This document shows positions 1 to 8,820 of a stretch of DNA of 42,916 bases, piece after piece. The notes below the pieces were generated by a model that ran no database searches, had not been told where the DNA came from, and saw only the letters and a program-made list of their open reading frames with translations. This DNA is from Colwellia sp. (lineage in GTDB: Bacteria; Pseudomonadota; Gammaproteobacteria; Enterobacterales; Alteromonadaceae). Location: NCBI GenBank assembly GCA_026196955.1, contig JAPHTO010000075.1, positions 1 to 42,916 on the forward strand, written 5' to 3'. A program made the position numbers and the translations under genes. Every line of letters begins with the position of its first letter. The stretch's first letter is position 1.

Positions 1-1544
1 ATTCTCCACAAGTTGTACTATTTGAAGATGCAGAAAACACAAGCTGGCCAATGTGGGATTGTTGTGGCGGCTCTACACCAACAGTTGAAACAGATGATGA
101 AGATCATGGTGCCGTAGCTGAATTTGCCATTGGTGCAGATCCTACAGTGATGGGCTTTATTTCAAGAGAAGGTAATACTGATACCCCTGCTCCTTTTGAT
201 GCCTCTGCTATTTTAGCGAACGGTGTAGTGCAGTTTGAAATGAAAGTGAACACCATGCCAAACGATGCTGGTGCTACTTGGTTATTCAAAATGGAATCGG
301 ATAATGCCACATCAGCCGTTGAATTACCGTTATCAGACAGTGTTGAAGGTGTTGTTCCATCAGCAGGTGTATGGCAAACCTACACATTCAATTTAGCTGA
401 CTTAGCTGATGCAGGACTCGATGTCAGTGCTATCGATGTACTAATGATATTCCCTGCATGGGGTGCTGGTGAAGGTGCGGTTTACCGTGTTGATAACGCC
501 AAGATTTATGATCCAAACGCCTCTAATGACTTTAGCGGACACATATTGTTTGCTGATCAAGCTAAAGACCAGTGGAGTATTTGGGACTGTTGTGGTGGCT
601 CAACACCAACCGTTGAAAATGACGATACTGATCATGGTATGACCGCTGAATTTGTTATTGGCGCTGCACCAACAGTTATGGGCTTATTAGCGGATGACGA
701 TGTGTACTTAGATGCCTCAAGTCTACTTGCTAACGGCGTGGTTCAATTTGAAATGAAAGTGGTCAATGCACCAAATGATGCGGGTGCCGTATGGAAATTC
801 AAAATTGAAGCCGGTGATACTGCTTCTGCCGTAGAGCTAGACCTAACTGCAAGCCAAGAAGGTGTTGCTCCGGTAACTGGCGAGTGGCAAACCTATACCT
901 ACTCATTACAAAGCTTGTTTGATGCTGGTTTAAGTATTGATCAAATTGATGTCTTAATGGTTTTCCCTGCTTGGGGTACTGGTGAAGGCGCAACGTATCG
1001 TTTAGATAATGTGAAAATATATGATCCTAGCAGCATGCCTGCACCACAAGGTTTGACCCTTTATGACAATGCTCAACATGCTGAGTGGCCTATTTGGGAT
1101 TGCTGTGGTGGCTCTACACCTACCGAAGAAGATGATGGCGCTGAACACGGCATGGTAGCACAATTTGCCATTGGCGCTGCGCCAACAGTCATGGGTTTCT
1201 TAGCTGATGATAATGTTTATTACGACGCTAGCTCTTTATTAACAACTGGTGTAGTGAAGTTTGATATGAAGGTGGTTACTGCGCCTAACGATGCCGGCGC
1301 GGTTTGGAAATTCAAAATCGAATCTGGTGATACAACAAGTGCTGTTGAATTAGATTTAACCGCCAGTCAAGAAGGTGCTGCGCCAGTTGTAGGTCAATGG
1401 CAAACTTATAGCTTCTCATTGCAAGATTTGTTTGATGCGGGTCTTGATATTAGTGCTATCGATGTTCTGATGGTATTCCCTGCTTGGGGAACGGGTGAAG
1501 GGGCTGTATATCGCATTGATAATGCGGCAATAACAGCTCAGTAG
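1..1544 (+). CDS. Secreted repeat protein, C-terminal part (5' end outside window)
   Basis: The reading frame is open from base 3 with no stop upstream, so this is the 3' part of a longer gene. All visible sequence is three tandem repeats of about 170 residues. Each starts with a hydrophobic strand and W-x-x-WDCCGGSTPT, and ends with DVLM-FPAWG-GEGA-YR-DN. The composition (acidic, many Asp/Gly/Thr, beta-strand-like, no membrane segment) suits an extracellular beta-sandwich. The FPAWG/YR-DN ending resembles the galactose-binding-like domains at the C-termini of marine glucanases such as ExoP-type GH3 and some GH16 enzymes. I infer a carbohydrate-binding module array of a secreted glucanase or glycan-binding protein; any catalytic domain would lie upstream. 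It sits just before the TonB receptor of a glucan locus, which fits. The repeat boundaries are clear; the function is inferred. Confidence 0.75.
   Translation, partial: SPQVVLFEDAENTSWPMWDCCGGSTPTVETDDEDHGAVAEFAIGADPTVMGFISREGNTDTPAPFDASAILANGVVQFEMKVNTMPNDAGATWLFKMESDNATSAVELPLSDSVEGVVPSAGVWQTYTFNLADLADAGLDVSAIDVLMIFPAWGAGEGAVYRVDNAKIYDPNASNDFSGHILFADQAKDQWSIWDCCGGSTPTVENDDTDHGMTAEFVIGAAPTVMGLLADDDVYLDASSLLANGVVQFEMKVVNAPNDAGAVWKFKIEAGDTASAVELDLTASQEGVAPVTGEWQTYTYSLQSLFDAGLSIDQIDVLMVFPAWGTGEGATYRLDNVKIYDPSSMPAPQGLTLYDNAQHAEWPIWDCCGGSTPTEEDDGAEHGMVAQFAIGAAPTVMGFLADDNVYYDASSLLTTGVVKFDMKVVTAPNDAGAVWKFKIESGDTTSAVELDLTASQEGAAPVVGQWQTYSFSLQDLFDAGLDISAIDVLMVFPAWGTGEGAVYRIDNAAITAQ
15..1541 (+). repeat. 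Three in-frame tandem repeats (~170 codons each)
   Basis: Units run at about 15-537, 543-1040 and 1056-1541. The invariant core includes WDCCGGSTPT, a PTVMG segment, NDAGA-W-FK and FPAWG. Units 2 and 3 are closest to each other; unit 1 has a slightly longer loop after PTVMG. This is protein-level repetition with drifted codons, not a recent DNA duplication. Confidence 0.85.
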
Positions 1545-1565
1545 TCTCGTTAATTAAAAATGCTA

Positions 1566-1602
1566 TGCGGTACTCGCTCTAAAGATAAGTACCGCAGTTT
1601 TT
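1566..1602 (+). terminator. Rho-independent terminator after the repeat protein
   Basis: A perfect 9-bp stem (TGCGGTACT at 1566-1574 with AGTACCGCA at 1588-1596) and a 13-nt loop are followed by GTTTTT. It lies 22 bases after the stop of the repeat protein and before the receptor's ribosome site, so the receptor probably has its own mRNA end or is attenuated from upstream. Confidence 0.75.
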
Positions 1603-1630
1603 AAAACTAATTTAAGAAAGTAGGGTTAAC

Positions 1631-4600
1631 ATGAAACATACAAATTTTTCTAAAAAACGCTTAGCCGTTTATATTTCAGCAGCACTGACTGCTGGCCTTA
1701 ATACTAGTGTTATGGCTGAAGAAGCCACGTTAAAAGAACAAGAACAACAAATTGAAGTTATTGAAGTTAAAGGCATAAGAGGCAGTTTACTTCGCTCAAT
1801 GGATTTAAAACGTAATACCTCGGGTGTTATGGATGCTATTTCAGCTGAAGAGATGGGCAAATTTCCAGATACTAACCTAGCTGAATCTTTACAGCGTATT
1901 ACTGGTGTTACCATTAGTCGTGAAAACGGTGAAGGTAGCCAAATTACTATTCGCGGCTTTGGCCCTTCATTTAATATGGTAACCCTTAATGGTCGTCAGA
2001 TGGCGGGCACAGGATTTACCCGTTCATTTAACTTTGAAAACCTATCATCTGAGGGCGTTAGCACACTAGAGATCCTCAAATCTGCCCGTGCAGAGGTGCC
2101 AACGGGTGGTTTAGGGGGAACAGTAAATATTGTCACCGCCAAGCCATTTCAAAAGCCAGGAGAACAATTCTCCTTTATGGCTAAAGGAATCCACGACACC
2201 TCAGTGGAAGCAGGTGATGATATCACCCCAGAAGTTTCTGGAATTTACAGCAATACCTTTGCCGATGACAGGTTTGGTGTCTCCGCCAATTTCTCTTATC
2301 ATCGCAGGGACTTTCAACGACAATCCGCCAATGTGCGCACCTGGTTGACCGGTAAAGATGAAAGTATGTCTGTTGACCCTGAAAATATTATTGATAATCG
2401 ACCTATGGATGCAGAGGGAAATCCAGTTCAACAGTATTCGGAAAATATCGACGGTGAACTAGTACCTTTAGCTGCCACTTTTTTCCCGCAGGAAATAAGT
2501 TTTGGCAAGGATGACGTCCAGCGCGAACGTACCAATGCACAGGTAACCTTTCAATTTGCGGCAACAGATGATTTGATTTTCACCCTTGATCACACCATCA
2601 GTAATGCGGTAACAGGCAATAACTCGCTATCGTGGGGCATGTGGAACGGCTCATTTGGCGGTAATGCCAATGCCTATGAATTAGATGAAAGCGGTACTGC
2701 CATCTATTACAACTCTGCTGGTGATGATGGTTCGTTCACCTCATTTCGCGAAACAACTGAAGTTGACTCAAAAGCCACAGGATTAAATATTGAATGGTAT
2801 GTCACTGATGATTTTAGTTTAACCTTTGATGCGCACAATTCAAAAACCACCACAGACAATGGCAAAGATACTGGGCTTGGCGCCAATGCCAGAGTTATTT
2901 TGGGCTCAGCCGATCTAGCCAGCAAAGATTACTTTTTTAGAGACGGCGACATTCCAGGTTACAATATTAACTGGAATAATGGCTCGCAAGAGCTTACACC
3001 CAATCAAATAGGCTCGAATTTCAGTATTTTTACCCGAACACCGGGGGAGTCTGAAGTATCTCAAGTGCAATTGGATGGTAAGTGGTTAGTCGACACTGAC
3101 ATTGGACTACAAACGATTAAATTTGGTGCCGCCTATACTGAACAATCACTCAGTGGTTGGGGTGGCTCTAACAACGCCAATGCGCCAGGCTTTAATAATG
3201 GCACCTTTGCAGAAATTTTCCCTGATAGCATGTTTGAGCGCGTTGATCTTGGTGACTTCCTTGATGAATTCTCTTTTGCCTCAGGCAGTATTGCGCCAGG
3301 TTATGCCTACACATTTGACCTTGATGAAGCATTTACCCGACAGGCTGCATTTTTAACCGAAGATGTAGTGGGTAGCGACGTATATCAAGTAGGCAGCTTT
3401 GCTGACTTCCCATTCAACAAAGTCGAAGAAGAAACTATCAGTTTGTATGTTTCAACCGATTGGGAGTTTGAGATTAGCGACTATTTTGTTGAAGTCAACC
3501 TTGGTGTGCGTTATGAAGAAACTGACATAGTGAGTCCTGCAAAGAGTCGAGTTGCAGAGCTAGTTTACTGGGCCGGTGGCTCAGAGTGGATCACCCAGTT
3601 TGCCGCTGGCGGTGAAGTTGTTGAAGTTGATTTTGAAGGTGACTATGACTTGCTATTACCCATGCTAGACATCAAAGTGGATTTAACCGATGATTTAGTG
3701 GCAAGAGCCTCTTGGGGTCAAACAATCACTCGGCCTGAGCTTGGCGACATGCTTGGCAACCTTAGCTTAACGTCATCACCAAAAGTTGGCTCTAGAAGTG
3801 GTAGTCGAGGCAATCCTAATTTAAGGCCATTTAAATCCACTAATTTAGATCTTTCTCTTGAGTATTACTATGATGAAGCCAGTTATGCTTCAATAGGTTT
3901 GTTCTGGAAAGATGTTGATGACTGGATTGGTGGTTCGCAAGTCAAAACAACATATGATGGCTTGCACGATGTATATTTAGGTCAACGCTGGAATAATGCC
4001 GTAGCAGCGATAACAGGACGTGGCGAGCAAGCAACTGATGCAGCAATTTACAATGAGATTGTTGCTAATGGTGTTGGCATTGGTGAAAACAACCGGATCT
4101 TACCTGATCCGGCAACTGATCCACTGATTGAATGGACTATTAATTCTCCAGAGAATTTCAAGACACGTAAAGTCAATGGTCTTGAGTTTGCTATTCAACA
4201 TGTGTTTGGTGAGTCTGGCTTTGGTGCTGCTTTTAATGCCACCTTGGTTGACGGTGATGTTGAGTACGACAACTACGTGCTGACGCGTCAAGAAATACTT
4301 CCTGGTTTGAGTGACTCAGCCAACTTGCAGGGTTTCTATGAAAAAGACGGCTTATCAGTAAAAATTACCGGCGCATGGCGTGATGAATTCTTACTTGCCC
4401 AAGGTTTGCCAGATGAAACTGCTGGTTACGCTTCCCCCCAATATGCAGAGGAATTTCTTCAATGGGACATAAGTATTAACTACGATATTAATGACAATAT
4501 GACGGTGTTCTTTGATGGTGTTAACTTAACCAACGAAACTGAACGTCACTTCAGTCGTTCTAAAAGCCAATTCTTGAGCGCCGCTCAATACGGCCCAAGA

Positions 4601-4636
4601 TACGTACTTGGTTTCAGATACACCATGGGTGACTAA
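1631..4636 (+). CDS. TonB-dependent receptor (outer-membrane glycan transporter)
   Basis: This 1001-residue outer-membrane beta-barrel has a signal peptide of about 29 residues ending SVMA. A TonB-box-like stretch (IEVIEVKG, about 41-48) follows. The plug domain (about 55-175) carries the family-typical segments GKFPDTNLAESLQRITGV and ITIRGFG, and NPNLRP and a C-terminal GPRYVLGFRY strand mark the barrel. It belongs to the large TIGR01782-like class (TonB receptors of the Xanthomonas/Caulobacter type) common in polysaccharide loci. Role: energy-dependent import of oligosaccharides across the outer membrane. Its neighbours (glucan-type repeat protein, GH17, GH3s) suggest beta-1,3-glucan oligomers, but the substrate is inferred. 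The start at 1631 has an AGTAGGG ribosome site just upstream. The C-terminus ends a few residues past the usual final aromatic (RYTMGD), a minor oddity. Confidence 0.93.
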   Translation: MKHTNFSKKRLAVYISAALTAGLNTSVMAEEATLKEQEQQIEVIEVKGIRGSLLRSMDLKRNTSGVMDAISAEEMGKFPDTNLAESLQRITGVTISRENGEGSQITIRGFGPSFNMVTLNGRQMAGTGFTRSFNFENLSSEGVSTLEILKSARAEVPTGGLGGTVNIVTAKPFQKPGEQFSFMAKGIHDTSVEAGDDITPEVSGIYSNTFADDRFGVSANFSYHRRDFQRQSANVRTWLTGKDESMSVDPENIIDNRPMDAEGNPVQQYSENIDGELVPLAATFFPQEISFGKDDVQRERTNAQVTFQFAATDDLIFTLDHTISNAVTGNNSLSWGMWNGSFGGNANAYELDESGTAIYYNSAGDDGSFTSFRETTEVDSKATGLNIEWYVTDDFSLTFDAHNSKTTTDNGKDTGLGANARVILGSADLASKDYFFRDGDIPGYNINWNNGSQELTPNQIGSNFSIFTRTPGESEVSQVQLDGKWLVDTDIGLQTIKFGAAYTEQSLSGWGGSNNANAPGFNNGTFAEIFPDSMFERVDLGDFLDEFSFASGSIAPGYAYTFDLDEAFTRQAAFLTEDVVGSDVYQVGSFADFPFNKVEEETISLYVSTDWEFEISDYFVEVNLGVRYEETDIVSPAKSRVAELVYWAGGSEWITQFAAGGEVVEVDFEGDYDLLLPMLDIKVDLTDDLVARASWGQTITRPELGDMLGNLSLTSSPKVGSRSGSRGNPNLRPFKSTNLDLSLEYYYDEASYASIGLFWKDVDDWIGGSQVKTTYDGLHDVYLGQRWNNAVAAITGRGEQATDAAIYNEIVANGVGIGENNRILPDPATDPLIEWTINSPENFKTRKVNGLEFAIQHVFGESGFGAAFNATLVDGDVEYDNYVLTRQEILPGLSDSANLQGFYEKDGLSVKITGAWRDEFLLAQGLPDETAGYASPQYAEEFLQWDISINYDINDNMTVFFDGVNLTNETERHFSRSKSQFLSAAQYGPRYVLGFRYTMGD

Positions 4637-4688
4637 TTGTCATGTAAGTGAGCTGCTTTTTTGTAAGCTAACTTAGTTTGACTTAACC

Positions 4689-4720
4689 AAAAAGCGCTTT
4701 CATTGTGAAAGCGCTTTTTT
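4689..4720 (+). terminator. Strong hairpin with T-run; contains two AAAGCGCTTT palindromes
   Basis: A perfect 14-bp stem (4689-4702 with 4706-4719), a 3-nt loop TTG and a T-tract make a strong intrinsic terminator for the TonB receptor. Each arm is itself a palindrome (AAAGCGCTTT at 4691-4700 and 4708-4717, centres 17 bp apart) with the central CG of LacI-family operators, and lies only about 45 bp before the next start codon. A dual role as operator is possible. Confidence 0.85.
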
Positions 4721-4762
4721 TAATTATCTAATACCAATTCAAATAATAAATAGTGAGATTTT

Positions 4763-6082
4763 ATGTTAACAATTCGCGAGAAAATCGCCTATGGCTTAGG
4801 GGATACCGCTAGTAACATTATTTTCCAAACGGTAATGATGTTCCTGTTAATTTTTTATACCGATGTGGTTGGTATTTCTCCTGCGTTAGTGGGAACCTTG
4901 TTCTTAGTGGTACGCCTTTTTGATGCCATTACCGACCCTTTAATGGGAGCCTTGGCAGATCGAACCAAAACTCGTTTTGGACAGTTTAGACCTTATTTAT
5001 TATGGCTAGCTGTGCCTTTTGGCATCATTTCAGTCATGGCGTTTACCACCCCAGATTTTTCCGATAATGGCAAAATTGTTTATGCCTTTGTCACCTACAC
5101 TTTACTGATGATTGCCTATACGGCTATTAACATCCCCTATTCAGCCTTAGGAGGCGTGTTAACTGCCCAACCTTCTGAGCGGGTTTCTGTTCAGTCTTAT
5201 CGTTTTGTTTTAGGTATGTTAGGTGGGCTAATTGTCGCGTCAGGAACACTGCCATTGGTAGAGTTCTTTGGTAATGGCGATAAAGCTAAGGGCTATCAAC
5301 TCACTATGGCGGCAATGAGCCTTTTAGGCGTGGTGATGTTTTTATTATGCTTTATCGGCACCAAAGAAAGAGTATCACCACCTAAAGAGCAGAAATCTTC
5401 CTTTACTGAGGACTTATCATCTCTTTGGAAAAATGATCAGTGGCGAATACTGTGTCTGGCGGGGTTATTTTTACTAACAGGTCAGGTACTAAGGGCAACG
5501 TTAGCCATTTACTATGTCAAATATGTCCTTGGGCTTGAAGAGCAAATTACGCTATTTATTACGCTTGGCATGATTGGCAGTATTTTAGGTTGTGCGTGCG
5601 CTCAATTTGTCGCCAAAAGAGTTTGTAAAATTAAAGCTTATATTAGCCTACAACTCATCGCCGCCTTCATCTGTGTTATCAGTTATTTTGTCCCTAAAGA
5701 ACAGGTGGTTATCGCCTTTGCCTTATTTTTTCTATGGAGCTTCTTTTTACAAATGGCAACGCCATTACTGTGGGCCAAAATGGCTGACACCATAGATTAT
5801 GGCCACTGGAAAAATGGCATACGTATTACCGGTATGATTTATTCTGCCGTGGTGTTCTTTATTAAATTAGGTGTTGCCTTTGGCGGCGCATTTGCTGGTT
5901 GGTTACTCGCCTATTACGGTTACCAAGCAGATGTTGAACAGACAGAAACAGCGAAACACGGGATCTTACTATCATTTACAGTTTACCCAGCACTTGGCTC
6001 AATATTGGTGGCTATCGTGATGTGTGGATATACGCTTACTAAAGAAAAAGTCGAACAAATACATGCCGAGCTTTCCCACTAA
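4763..6082 (+). CDS. GPH-family sugar:cation symporter (MelB-like)
   Basis: This 439-residue, roughly 12-TM inner-membrane transporter of the glycoside-pentoside-hexuronide branch of MFS transporters begins IREKIAYGLGD, the typical GPH opening. It carries DAITDPLMGALADRTKTRFG followed by RPYLLW at about 54-81, the family's cation-binding and loop motif. It probably imports glucosides or short glucan oligomers together with Na+ or H+. It follows the TonB receptor after a terminator-like hairpin and is followed 16 bases later by the CotH-like gene, so those two are probably cotranscribed. The start has a modest GTGAG site. A second, different GPH transporter (8820-10328) is in the same locus. 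Family is certain; substrate is inferred from neighbours. Confidence 0.9.
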   Translation: MLTIREKIAYGLGDTASNIIFQTVMMFLLIFYTDVVGISPALVGTLFLVVRLFDAITDPLMGALADRTKTRFGQFRPYLLWLAVPFGIISVMAFTTPDFSDNGKIVYAFVTYTLLMIAYTAINIPYSALGGVLTAQPSERVSVQSYRFVLGMLGGLIVASGTLPLVEFFGNGDKAKGYQLTMAAMSLLGVVMFLLCFIGTKERVSPPKEQKSSFTEDLSSLWKNDQWRILCLAGLFLLTGQVLRATLAIYYVKYVLGLEEQITLFITLGMIGSILGCACAQFVAKRVCKIKAYISLQLIAAFICVISYFVPKEQVVIAFALFFLWSFFLQMATPLLWAKMADTIDYGHWKNGIRITGMIYSAVVFFIKLGVAFGGAFAGWLLAYYGYQADVEQTETAKHGILLSFTVYPALGSILVAIVMCGYTLTKEKVEQIHAELSH

Positions 6083-6098
6083 CTCATTGAGGTGTTAG

Positions 6099-7691
6099 AT
6101 GAATAGATTTAAATTATTATATATTAATCAGGTTGACTGCTTGGTATCAACGCTAATTCACAAAACGATGAAAACAATCCTATTTTCATTGATGCTACTA
6201 AACATGCTTTTTCTCACGGCTTGCGGTGGTAGCTCAGAAACAACAGCAGATATTGAACCACCTCCCATTATTGAAGGGACTAATTTAAGCCAGTTTGCTT
6301 TTTTAAAGGAAAATAATTCTGATCTTGATAATGACATTTATCTCGATATTAATGAGAACGCCGTTACAGGACGAGTGACAACCAACATTAAGGTTGATAG
6401 CCTGATTGCTACATTCAACCATGATGGTGCTGAAATAACCGTTAACGATACTGTTCAAAACAATAACTCAACGGCGAATGATTTTACTGATATTGTTACC
6501 TATACCATTAAAACAAATAACGGCTCTCAAGAAAGTTACCAGATAGATCTGACTAAGTTCACCGGCTTGCCCATCATTTACCTTTCAACGGATAACAAGG
6601 CTGCCATCGACTCAAAAGATGACTATGTTGAAGGTGATGTTGTAATAGACGGCGGTAGATATGCTGAAAATTTACCATCAACATGGATGAAAATTAGAGG
6701 GCGAGGTAACTCAACTTGGGGGCATCCTAAAAAACCATTTCAAATGAAGTTTGATGATAAGACCGAATTTCTCGGCATGCCTGCAGATAAAAAATGGTTG
6801 TTTCTTGCCGAATATTCCGACAAAACCCTGCTTAGGAACACCATTGCATTTGAGATGGGCCATATAAGCCAGCTTGATTGGACACCACAAAGTGCTTTTG
6901 CCGAAGTGTATATCAATGATGAATACAACGGCACCTATAACATTACCCAAAAGGTTGAAGAATCGAATAATCGTGTGGCGTTGGGAGATACGGGCTATTT
7001 ATTAGAAATAGATCAGTTTGATAGGCTTGACGCTGACGATGTTTATTTCAATACCGGAAATTTTTTAATTAATATTAAAGAGCCTGATTTGGATTTGGGC
7101 AGTGCAGAATACCATTATGTAAAAGATTTGCTAAATGAATTTGAAACTGTTTTACACAGCAATCAGTTTACAGATCCTGTTGCTGGTTATGCAAAATATA
7201 TCGATATTGATAGCTTTATCGACTGGTATCTGATCAGTGAAATCACCAAAAATGTCGACTCGAAGTTTTTCTCAAGCATCTACCTTAATGTAATGCCCGG
7301 TGAAAAAATAAAAATGGGGCCGCTCTGGGATTTTGATTTATCTTTTGGCAATGTTGACTATGCCGACAGTCAATATGCTGTGGGATTTTGGGTTAAGGAG
7401 CACCCTTGGTATGCAAGGCTTTTTCAAGACCCCGCTTTTGTCACTAAAATTAATGAGCGATTTGACTATTTTAGAAATAATCAAAATTATATTCTGGATA
7501 AAATTGAACAACAGGCTGAAGCTCTTAAGTGGGCACAACAAGAAAACGATAATAAGTGGCAAACCATAGGCATGTATGTGTGGCCAAACCCTGTTGTTTT
7601 CGGCTCTTATGATGAAGAAGTAGCGCATTTGAAAGACTGGTATACAAGGCGAATGAACTGGTTAGAAACTGCCTTTTATAATTTAAAGTAA
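6099..7691 (+). CDS. CotH-kinase-like lipoprotein
   Basis: 530 residues. A lipobox LTAC (39-42) follows a hydrophobic segment that begins at an internal Met (residue 24, base 6168), so the mature protein should be lipid-anchored at Cys42. Residues ~60-155 form a beta-sandwich-like linker domain. Residues ~156-530 match CotH kinases: IRGRGNSTW (199-207), KKPF-MKF, LGMPADKKWLFLAEYSDKTLLRN (226-247), EVYIN-EYNGTY (269-280), KNVDSKFF (384-391) and GPLWDFDLSFGN (407-418), the last probably metal/ATP-site residues. Bacillus CotH phosphorylates spore-coat proteins; CotH-domain lipoproteins also occur in polysaccharide loci, role unknown. Start choice: GAGGTG just before 6099 favours that start, while the signal peptide would be more normal from 6168. 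Family confident, function open. Confidence 0.87.
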   Translation: MNRFKLLYINQVDCLVSTLIHKTMKTILFSLMLLNMLFLTACGGSSETTADIEPPPIIEGTNLSQFAFLKENNSDLDNDIYLDINENAVTGRVTTNIKVDSLIATFNHDGAEITVNDTVQNNNSTANDFTDIVTYTIKTNNGSQESYQIDLTKFTGLPIIYLSTDNKAAIDSKDDYVEGDVVIDGGRYAENLPSTWMKIRGRGNSTWGHPKKPFQMKFDDKTEFLGMPADKKWLFLAEYSDKTLLRNTIAFEMGHISQLDWTPQSAFAEVYINDEYNGTYNITQKVEESNNRVALGDTGYLLEIDQFDRLDADDVYFNTGNFLINIKEPDLDLGSAEYHYVKDLLNEFETVLHSNQFTDPVAGYAKYIDIDSFIDWYLISEITKNVDSKFFSSIYLNVMPGEKIKMGPLWDFDLSFGNVDYADSQYAVGFWVKEHPWYARLFQDPAFVTKINERFDYFRNNQNYILDKIEQQAEALKWAQQENDNKWQTIGMYVWPNPVVFGSYDEEVAHLKDWYTRRMNWLETAFYNLK

Positions 7692-7746
7692 ACTTATTTA
7701 TATTGGCAAATAAATGCAGCAACGCATCCTTGTAGTTGTCACTATC

Positions 7747-7768
7747 ACGGCGTATTAAAATACGCCGT
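7747..7768. terminator. Hairpin between convergent genes
   Basis: A perfect 9-bp stem, ACGGCGTAT (7747-7755) with ATACGCCGT (7760-7768), has a 4-nt loop. It lies between the stops of the CotH-like gene and the convergent GH17 gene. The flanking T-tracts are weak on both strands, so it is a plausible but not classic bidirectional terminator. Confidence 0.5.
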
Positions 7769-7800
7769 AACTTTATGGCTAATTAACTATTTGCTTAATG

Positions 7801-8820
7801 CTATTTAGCCTTCATCGCCTGTTTTGGTGTCCTATCAACATTAAATAGTCCCCAATGTTTTTCCGCACCCTCTAAATTAGCTGGGTTGCCTTTCCATGGC
7901 TCATCAAAGGCTTCGAAAAAGAAAAACGTGGTGTTTGTTGTTTTTGCCCATTTTTTGATGTCATTAAAATAACGTTGTTGATTTTCTTCATTCGCTTGTG
8001 CAGCAAACTCCTTGGCGGTAGTTGCCCAACCGCCTTCCAAAATCGCAATGGATTTGTTTGGTAAGGCTTGGTGAACATCTTCAATGTTTTTTATAGTATA
8101 AGCAAGCGCTTCCTCTATCGTTTTATTTTCCCATGCTGGGTAGGTGTGTACGCCGATAAAGTCTACTTCGGCAGCTAAGCTGGCGCCATCACGAATCCAC
8201 CATTCATAATTATCAGCAACAGTTACAGGCTGTTTGATGCTTTTTTTGACGTGTTTAACATAATCAATGATGCTCTCAACTGTCACCATATGATCATTCC
8301 AATCAACTAAGGCTTCATTACCAACATTGACGGCAATCACTATGTCTGAATATGCTTTAGCTAAGTGAATACCCCGTTGGATCTCTTTCATATTATTTAT
8401 TTTGTTAACAGAGAGCTCTGATTCAGGTATAGGCTGCTCTAACCAAGCACAGCCTAAGTGGTTACTTACTTCAGCCTCAAGCCACATACCTAAGAGTACT
8501 TTGATCGGTAGCTGATGCTGCTTAATGAGTTTTAAGGTCGTTGCGGTATTTTCACCTGAGTCATAAAGGCGGATTAAAGTTAAATCATGAGCAAGCAAAA
8601 TATTCAGATCTTCTAAAATCTCTTTATCACTAGGATTTACAGCACCATCACCACGATCTGGATGTTGTCCAGCTCGAAAGCCTGAGTAGGCAATCGCAAT
8701 AGTTTGACCTTGAAGTAAATCATTAGCCGATTGACTAAACTTTTCATTGGCTTGCACACTAGAGATAAACAATAAGGCAACAAAAATCTTGATGTTAGGT
8801 AAAAGTTTATAAATAGCCAT
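7801..8820 (-). CDS. GH17 family beta-1,3-glucanase, exported
   Basis: 339 residues with a signal peptide (about 1-24, ending SVQA) and no lipobox, so periplasmic or secreted. The rest is a GH17 TIM barrel of the bacterial exo-beta-1,3-glucanase type (COG5309-like). IAIAYSGFRAGQHPDRG opens strand 1; VNVGNEAL gives the probable acid/base Glu169; ILEGGWAT gives the probable nucleophile Glu262; FFFFEAFDEPWKG is the conserved late strand. GH17 enzymes cleave beta-1,3-glucans such as laminarin. The ATG overlaps the stop of the GPH transporter upstream (TAATG arrangement), so the two are translationally coupled. This is the main reason for assigning the locus to beta-1,3-glucan. Exo versus endo action cannot be told from sequence. 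Confidence 0.88.
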   Translation of the reverse strand: MAIYKLLPNIKIFVALLFISSVQANEKFSQSANDLLQGQTIAIAYSGFRAGQHPDRGDGAVNPSDKEILEDLNILLAHDLTLIRLYDSGENTATTLKLIKQHQLPIKVLLGMWLEAEVSNHLGCAWLEQPIPESELSVNKINNMKEIQRGIHLAKAYSDIVIAVNVGNEALVDWNDHMVTVESIIDYVKHVKKSIKQPVTVADNYEWWIRDGASLAAEVDFIGVHTYPAWENKTIEEALAYTIKNIEDVHQALPNKSIAILEGGWATTAKEFAAQANEENQQRYFNDIKKWAKTTNTTFFFFEAFDEPWKGNPANLEGAEKHWGLFNVDRTPKQAMKAK

